The position numbers were made by a program, and so were the translations under genes. A DNA stretch of 5,461 nucleotides from the NCBI GenBank assembly GCA_003527225.1, contig DPXQ01000005.1, forward strand, positions 178,248 to 183,708, given 5' to 3'. The notes below the pieces were generated by a model. It made no database searches. It was not told where the DNA came from and worked only from the letters and a program-made list of their open reading frames with translations. Positions 1-5,461 of this stretch are shown piece by piece (position 1 is the first letter of the stretch; each line of letters starts with the position of its first letter). This stretch comes from Rhizobium sp. Lineage in GTDB: Bacteria > Pseudomonadota > Alphaproteobacteria > Rhizobiales > Rhizobiaceae.

Positions 1-568
1 GGATGTCGTTCTGGATGGTCCCGGACAGCTTGGCGCGCGGCACGCCCTGTTCCTCGCCGGCGACGATGAAGTTCGCCAGAATCGGGATCACTGCGCCGTT
101 CATCGTCATGGAGACCGACATTTCCTCGAGCGGAATGCCGTCGAACAGGATCTTCATGTCTTCGACGCTGTCGATCGCGACGCCCGCCTTGCCGACATCG
201 CCGACGACGCGGGGATGGTCCGAGTCATAGCCGCGGTGCGTGGCAAGGTCGAAGGCGACCGACAGGCCCTTCTGCCCGGCGGCGAGGTTCTTGCGGTAGA
301 AGGCGTTGGATTCCTCGGCGGTCGAGAAGCCGGCATATTGGCGGATGGTCCAGGGACGGCCGGCATACATGGTGGCACGCGGGCCGCGCACGAAAGGCGC
401 AAAGCCCGGAAGCGTGTTCAGGTGGTCGATGCCGTCGAGGTCGGCAGCGGTATAGAGCGGCTTGACCGCGATGCCTTCCGGCGTGTCCCAGGTCAGGGTC
501 TCGGGCGAGGCCTTGATCTCCCTTTCGGCAAGGGCTGCCCATTCGTTCAGTGTCTTGTCCTTGGACAT
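1..568 (-). CDS. bhbA: Methylmalonyl-CoA mutase, N-terminal part (truncated at window edge)
   Basis: This gene encodes the large, catalytic chain of adenosylcobalamin-dependent methylmalonyl-CoA mutase (also called scpA, mutB or mcmA), which interconverts (R)-methylmalonyl-CoA and succinyl-CoA in the cytoplasm. Only the first 189 residues are present; the family is usually about 700, so most of the TIM barrel and the whole C-terminal cobalamin-binding domain lie outside. Family signatures visible: [18 protein letters not shown] at residues 71-88, [20 protein letters not shown] at 101-120, [12 protein letters not shown] at 123-134, [18 protein letters not shown] at 150-167, and GTIQNDI at 183-189 running into the edge. 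Tyr78 in RQYAG should correspond to the substrate-contacting Tyr89 of the Propionibacterium enzyme (my alignment by eye). The ATG at 568 is preceded by GAGGAG about 10 nt upstream. It follows pccA by 63 bp, so it is probably in the same operon. The symbol follows S. meliloti usage. Confidence 0.96.
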   Translation of the reverse strand, partial: MSKDKTLNEWAALAEREIKASPETLTWDTPEGIAVKPLYTAADLDGIDHLNTLPGFAPFVRGPRATMYAGRPWTIRQYAGFSTAEESNAFYRKNLAAGQKGLSVAFDLATHRGYDSDHPRVVGDVGKAGVAIDSVEDMKILFDGIPLEEMSVSMTMNGAVIPILANFIVAGEEQGVPRAKLSGTIQNDI

Positions 569-577
569 GTCTCGAAA

Positions 578-583
578 CTCCTC
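578..583 (-). promoter_or_regulatory. Shine-Dalgarno of the mutase gene, in a possible hairpin loop
   Basis: The minus strand reads GAGGAG here, ending 9 nt before the ATG at 568; it fixes that start codon. The motif lies in the 8-nt loop of a possible 5-bp stem (CGAAA at 590-586 pairing with TTTCG at 577-573). The stem is short and A/U-rich, so any effect on translation is speculative. Confidence 0.7.
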
Positions 584-631
584 GATTTCGCCGTCGTGGC
601 CCTTGCAGACCGGCACGCTCCTTTGGGGCGC

Positions 632-2638
<2,007 letters not shown>

Positions 2639-2643
2639 GGCGT

Positions 2644-3018
2644 TCAGACTTCCATTGTGTCTTCGAAGGCTTGCGGGAAGTTCTTCCGCGCCAGACTTTC
2701 ATTGATTTGCAGCAGCGCTTGATAGGAGGCAGGGTCGAACCCTTTTTCCGCCGGGATGATTTCGCGGCCGAACAGCCGGCAAAGGCGCCCGCCGTCCAGG
2801 TTGCCGCGCTCGAATGGCTCGGGCCCGAAATAATGCCAAAGGCTATGCAGGAAGGCTGCGTCCGCCAGGGCTTCGGTCTGGTCGCGGCTCGGATGGCGTG
2901 GCCACGCGGACAGGACGGTGACCTTGGGGTTCGCCCGCCGGATCGTGAACTGCCACTGGGTGCCGGTGAGGCCTGACGGAAAACCGCGATGCTTGGTCAT
3001 TTCGGGGATCTTGGCCAT
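2644..3018 (-). CDS. Conserved-looking small protein of unknown function (124 aa)
   Basis: I do not recognise this 124-residue protein. It is probably a real gene: it has a strong GAGGAG six nt before its ATG, that motif overlaps the yghU stop codon, the gene fills the space between yghU and pccA almost exactly (10 bp and 5 bp gaps), and its composition is protein-like. The N-terminus is basic (MAKIPEMTKHRGF). The middle has three Trp residues (22, 39, 61) and an aromatic stretch SLWHYFGPEPF at 59-69. The C-terminal third looks helical (SYQALLQINESLARKNF at 98-114). There is one cysteine (Cys80), no signal peptide, no transmembrane segment and no cofactor motif I can name, so it is likely cytoplasmic and globular. 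A second ATG at 3000 has no ribosome-binding site. Position suggests a role linked to propionyl-CoA carboxylase or to the neighbouring glutathione transferase, but this is inference only. Confidence 0.85.
   Translation of the reverse strand: MAKIPEMTKHRGFPSGLTGTQWQFTIRRANPKVTVLSAWPRHPSRDQTEALADAAFLHSLWHYFGPEPFERGNLDGGRLCRLFGREIIPAEKGFDPASYQALLQINESLARKNFPQAFEDTMEV
2649..2653 (-). promoter_or_regulatory. Weak Shine-Dalgarno of pccA, inside the end of the upstream gene
   Basis: The minus strand reads GGAAG, ending 10 nt before the pccA ATG and lying within the last codons of the 124-residue gene, whose TGA is at 2646-2644. The match is poor and the spacing long compared with the strong GAGGAG sites of neighbouring genes. 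This fits translation of pccA by ribosomes finishing the upstream gene. Confidence 0.4.
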
Positions 3019-3024
3019 CGGCTT

Positions 3025-3030
3025 CTCCTC
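3025..3030 (-). promoter_or_regulatory. Shine-Dalgarno overlapping the yghU stop codon
   Basis: The minus strand reads TGAGGAG, so the GA of the yghU TGA stop (3031-3029) forms the first two bases of the GAGGAG motif for the next gene, with 6 nt between it and the ATG at 3018. This decides the start of the 124-residue protein and ties the two genes into one transcript. Confidence 0.75.
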
Positions 3031-3925
3031 AAGCCCCGGCGATCTTGTCTTGCGTCTTCGTGTCGAAGTCGGAGGCGTCGTGGCGTTCGTGCAGCTGTCC
3101 TGCCGGATCGCCCGATGTCCTGTTGACCATGCAGCCGCGTTTGACCGCCGCGCGCGCGGCGATTTCATTGGTCCAGCGCACAAGGTTCCTGTAGCTCGCG
3201 GCCTCCAGGAACGGGCCGGCATCACCATAGGCCTGGCCAAGGGCAAGCCTGCCGTACCATGGCCATATGGCCATGTCGGCGATCGAGTATTCCGAGCCTG
3301 CCATGAACTGATTGCGGACCAGATGCCGGTCAAGCACGTCAAGCTGACGTTTCACCTCCATGGCATAGCGATCGATCGCATATTTGATGTGCATCGGCGC
3401 ATAAGCGTAGAAGTGGCCGAAACCGCCGCCGAGAAAGGGGGCCGAGCCCATCTGCCAGAACAGCCAGTTCATCGTTTCGGTGCGGGCCTTGTGTTCCTTC
3501 GGCAGGAAGGCGCCGAATTTTTCAGCGAGATAGAGCAGGATCGAACCGCTTTCGAAGACGCGGGTCGGTTCGGCCGTGGAGCGGTCCATCATCGCCGGGA
3601 TCTTGGAGTTCGGATTGACCTCGACGAAGCCGGTGCCGAACTGGTCGCCATCGCCGATCCTGATCAGCCAGGCATCATATTCGGCGCCAGAATGGCCGGC
3701 GGCAAGCAGCTCCTCCAGCATGATCGTCACCTTCTGACCGTTTGGCGTGGCCAGCGAGTAGAGCTGCAGCGGGTGCTTGCCGACCGGCAGTTCCTTCTCG
3801 AACTGGGCGCCGGCGGTCGGGCGGTTGATGCTGGCGAACTCGCCGCCGTTGCCCTTGTCCCAGGTCCAGACCTTCGGGAGTTCGTAGCCGGCGGGCAAGT
3901 TGTTCTCGGGGGATTTCTCGGTCAT
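3029..3925 (-). CDS. yghU: YghU-type glutathione S-transferase / disulfide-bond oxidoreductase
   Basis: This 298-residue protein closely resembles Escherichia coli YghU (about 288 aa), a nu-class-like glutathione transferase that binds two glutathiones per active site and has disulfide-bond reductase and peroxidase activity. Recalled matches run almost the whole length: KVWTWDK at 18-24, LPVGKHPLQLYSLATPNGQK at 46-65, then blocks AEYDAWLIRIGDGDQF, GFVEVNPNSKIPA, RVFESGSILLYLAEKFG, ETMNWLFW, APFLGGGFGHFYAYAP and IADMAIWPW, and the C-terminal tail QLHERHDASDF. The thioredoxin-like N-terminal domain carries TPN at 60-62, whose Thr and Asn are the glutathione-contacting residues of this class. 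The ESGSILLYL block is the usual glutathione-binding Ser region, and the helical C-terminal domain is complete. The start at 3925 is an ATG with AGGAAGGA upstream and a family-like N-terminus; an in-frame TTG at 3949 is less likely. It lies between the pccB and pccA genes. A link to propionyl-CoA metabolism is not known to me; oxidative-stress protection is the family expectation. Confidence 0.95.
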   Translation of the reverse strand: MTEKSPENNLPAGYELPKVWTWDKGNGGEFASINRPTAGAQFEKELPVGKHPLQLYSLATPNGQKVTIMLEELLAAGHSGAEYDAWLIRIGDGDQFGTGFVEVNPNSKIPAMMDRSTAEPTRVFESGSILLYLAEKFGAFLPKEHKARTETMNWLFWQMGSAPFLGGGFGHFYAYAPMHIKYAIDRYAMEVKRQLDVLDRHLVRNQFMAGSEYSIADMAIWPWYGRLALGQAYGDAGPFLEAASYRNLVRWTNEIAARAAVKRGCMVNRTSGDPAGQLHERHDASDFDTKTQDKIAGA

Positions 3926-3934
3926 GAAAATCTG

Positions 3935-3942
3935 TCCTTCCT
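3935..3942 (-). promoter_or_regulatory. Shine-Dalgarno of yghU
   Basis: The minus strand reads AGGAAGGA, ending 9 nt before the ATG at 3925. It favours that start over the in-frame TTG at 3949, which would place the motif inside the coding region. Confidence 0.65.
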
Positions 3943-3984
3943 CTCGCAAAGAGCGCTCTCGAATTGTCAGGCGCCACGGTCGCT

Positions 3985-3990
3985 ATATAG
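3985..3990 (-). promoter_or_regulatory. Possible -10 element of an internal promoter upstream of yghU
   Basis: In the 90-bp gap between pccB and yghU the minus strand reads CTATAT, identical to the -10 consensus described for Sinorhizobium meliloti housekeeping promoters (CTTGAC-N17-CTATAT). No acceptable CTTGAC-like -35 lies 16-18 nt upstream (the bases there are AGAAGA/CAGAAG), so a promoter is only weakly supported. A 10-bp palindrome (AGAGCGCTCT, 3959-3950) sits downstream, between this element and the yghU Shine-Dalgarno. Confidence 0.25.
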
Positions 3991-4015
3991 GAGCTGATTG
4001 GTTCATTTCTTCTGG

Positions 4016-5461
4016 TTACAGCGGAATGGTGTCGTGCTTCTTCCAGTGCGTGCCGACCTGCTTGTTGCGCAGCGAAGCAAACGCGCGGGCGATGCGGCGG
4101 CGCGAGGAGTGCGGCATGATGACCTCGTCGATGAAGCCGCGTTCGGCCGCCTTGAACGGATTGGCGAAATTGACCTCGTATTCCTTCGTCCGCGCCGCGA
4201 TCTTCTCGGCATCGCCCAGTTCGGAACGGTAGAGGATCTCTGTCGCGCCCTTGGCGCCCATGACGGCGATTTCGGCGGTCGGCCAGGCATAGTTGATATC
4301 GGCGCCGATGTGTTTGGAGGCCATGACGTCATAGGCGCCGCCATAAGCCTTGCGGGTGATGAGTGTGACCATGGGTACGGTCGCCTGGCTGTAGGCGAAG
4401 AGCAGCTTGGCGCCGTGCTTGATGACGCCGCCATATTCCTGCGCGGTGCCGGGCAGGAAGCCGGGAACGTCGACGAGCGTCAGGATCGGGATGTTGAAGG
4501 CGTCGCAGAAGCGCACGAAGCGGGCCGCCTTGCGCGAACTATCGATGTCGAGGCAGCCGGCGAGCACCATGGGCTGGTTGGCGACGACGCCGACCGTCTG
4601 GCCTTCGATGCGGATGAAGCCGGTGATGATGTTCTTGGCGAAGGCTTCCTGGATCTCGAAGAAATCGCCCTCGTCGGCGAGCGCGTAGATCAGCTCCTTC
4701 ATGTCGTAGGGCTTGTTTGAGCTGTCCGGGATCAGCGTGTCGAGGCGGTTCTCGATGCGGGCCGGGTCGTCGTGGAAGGGCCGCACCGGCGGCTTTTCGC
4801 GATTGTTGAGCGGCAGGAAGTCGAACAGAAGGCGGACCTGTTCCAGCGCCTCGATGTCGTTCTCGTAGGCGCCGTCGGCGACCGAGGACTTTTTCGTATG
4901 GGTGCCGGCGCCGCCGAGTTCCTCGGCCGTGACGATCTCGTTGGTGACGGTCTTCACCACGTCCGGACCGGTGACGAACATGTAGGAGCTATCGCGCACC
5001 ATGAAGATGAAGTCGGTCATGGCCGGCGAATAGACGGCACCACCGGCGCAGGGGCCCATGATCACGGAGATCTGCGGCACGACGCCGGAGGCGTCGACAT
5101 TGCGCTTGAAGACGTCGGCATAGCCGGCGAGGGAGGCCACGCCCTCCTGGATGCGGGCGCCGCCGGAATCGTTGAGGCCGATGACCGGCGCGCCGTTCTT
5201 CAGCGCCATGTCCATGATCTTGCAGATCTTCTGGGCATGGGTCTCGGACAGCGAGCCGCCGAGCACGGTGAAGTCCTGCGAGAAGACATAGACCTGGCGG
5301 CCGTTGATGGTGCCCCAGCCGGTGACGACGCCGTCGCCGGCGACCTTCTGCTCGGCCATGCCGAAGTCGGTGCAGCGATGCGTTACGTACATGTCGTATT
5401 CTTCGAAGGAACCCTCGTCGAGCAGGACTTCGATGCGCTCGCGCGCCGTCAGCTTGCCCTT
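4016..5461 (-). CDS. pccB: Propionyl-CoA carboxylase beta subunit (carboxyltransferase), N-terminus beyond window
   Basis: This is the carboxyltransferase subunit of propionyl-CoA carboxylase; it moves CO2 from carboxybiotin on PccA to propionyl-CoA, giving (S)-methylmalonyl-CoA. The frame is open to the window edge, so 481 residues are present and, against a usual length near 510, about 30 N-terminal residues are missing. The first visible residues, [19 protein letters not shown], are the standard family N-terminal helix. The N-terminal crotonase-like domain has [12 protein letters not shown] at 97-108 and the oxyanion-hole loop [17 protein letters not shown] at 135-151. The C-terminal domain has [20 protein letters not shown] at 331-350, the second oxyanion loop [15 protein letters not shown] at 370-384, [17 protein letters not shown] at 390-406 and [11 protein letters not shown] at 438-448. 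The Asp in GGAYD (residue 378 here) is the position that favours propionyl-CoA in Streptomyces PccB (Asp422). An internal ATG at 5392 is not the true start, because conserved sequence continues upstream of it. Confidence 0.97.
   Translation of the reverse strand, partial: KGKLTARERIEVLLDEGSFEEYDMYVTHRCTDFGMAEQKVAGDGVVTGWGTINGRQVYVFSQDFTVLGGSLSETHAQKICKIMDMALKNGAPVIGLNDSGGARIQEGVASLAGYADVFKRNVDASGVVPQISVIMGPCAGGAVYSPAMTDFIFMVRDSSYMFVTGPDVVKTVTNEIVTAEELGGAGTHTKKSSVADGAYENDIEALEQVRLLFDFLPLNNREKPPVRPFHDDPARIENRLDTLIPDSSNKPYDMKELIYALADEGDFFEIQEAFAKNIITGFIRIEGQTVGVVANQPMVLAGCLDIDSSRKAARFVRFCDAFNIPILTLVDVPGFLPGTAQEYGGVIKHGAKLLFAYSQATVPMVTLITRKAYGGAYDVMASKHIGADINYAWPTAEIAVMGAKGATEILYRSELGDAEKIAARTKEYEVNFANPFKAAERGFIDEVIMPHSSRRRIARAFASLRNKQVGTHWKKHDTIPL

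Noticed and set aside
612..631. Possible terminator hairpin just after pccA (CGCCCC-AAA-GGAGCG)
   Set aside because: Six-base arms with an internal mismatch, a 3-nt loop and no T-run; it is more likely chance in GC-rich sequence.
569..631. Cobalamin riboswitch ahead of the B12-dependent mutase
   Set aside because: The 63-bp gap is far too short for a cobalamin riboswitch, and no B12-box-like sequence is visible.
2644..3342. Longer 232-residue version of the small protein, starting inside yghU
   Set aside because: The extra N-terminal part overlaps yghU out of frame and has shadow-like composition rich in Arg, Thr and Ser. The ATG at 3018 has a strong Shine-Dalgarno and clean spacing.
3029..3949. 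Alternative TTG start for yghU eight codons upstream
   Set aside because: It would put the AGGAAGGA ribosome-binding site within the coding region, and the extra residues (MREEGQIF) are simply the translated leader; the ATG at 3925 fits the site.
3950..3959. AGAGCGCTCT palindrome as a transcription terminator after pccB
   Set aside because: It has no loop and only three T residues follow on the minus strand, so it would not form a stable terminator hairpin; at most it could be a protein-binding site.
2918..3997. 359-codon plus-strand open frame opposite yghU
   Set aside because: Same codon-register shadow effect; the minus-strand frame encodes a clear full-length YghU homologue.
3998..4720. 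240-codon plus-strand open frame opposite pccB
   Set aside because: In register with pccB on the other strand, which is unmistakable; no family signature in the plus-strand product.

Overview
The window is one tightly packed, entirely minus-strand gene cluster for the conversion of propionyl-CoA towards succinyl-CoA. It most likely comes from an alphaproteobacterium of the Rhizobiales/Rhizobiaceae type (Rhizobium, Agrobacterium, Ensifer or a close relative). That placement rests on the high GC content with strong G/C third-position bias, the pccB-pccA-methylmalonyl-CoA mutase arrangement known from rhizobia (the mutase is called bhbA in Sinorhizobium meliloti), and the general look of the proteins. 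The genus cannot be fixed from the sequence alone.

In transcription order (right to left): (1) 5461-4016, the beta subunit of propionyl-CoA carboxylase (pccB), lacking roughly its first 30 residues at the window edge. (2) A 90-bp gap with good Shine-Dalgarno bases for the next gene and a possible -10 element. (3) 3925-3029, a glutathione S-transferase of the YghU (nu-class-like) family. (4) 3018-2644, a 124-residue protein I do not recognise, starting 10 bp after yghU, with a Shine-Dalgarno that overlaps the yghU stop codon. (5) 2638-632, the alpha (biotin carboxylase plus biotin carrier) subunit pccA, starting 5 bp after the small gene. (6) A 63-bp gap. (7) 568-1, the N-terminal 189 residues of adenosylcobalamin-dependent methylmalonyl-CoA mutase, cut by the left window edge.

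PccA and PccB together carboxylate propionyl-CoA to (S)-methylmalonyl-CoA. After epimerisation by an enzyme not encoded here, the mutase rearranges (R)-methylmalonyl-CoA to succinyl-CoA, which enters the TCA cycle. The pathway handles propionyl-CoA from odd-chain fatty acids, branched amino acids and propionate. In bacteria that use the ethylmalonyl-CoA pathway it also serves acetyl-CoA assimilation. The YghU-type transferase and the small unknown protein are the non-canonical elements: they sit between the two subunit genes of one enzyme and appear to be co-transcribed with them.

No RNA genes, mobile elements, CRISPR arrays, frameshifts or gene-free stretches over 300 bases are visible. Most of the window is ordinary core metabolism. 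The only real unknown is the 124-residue protein.
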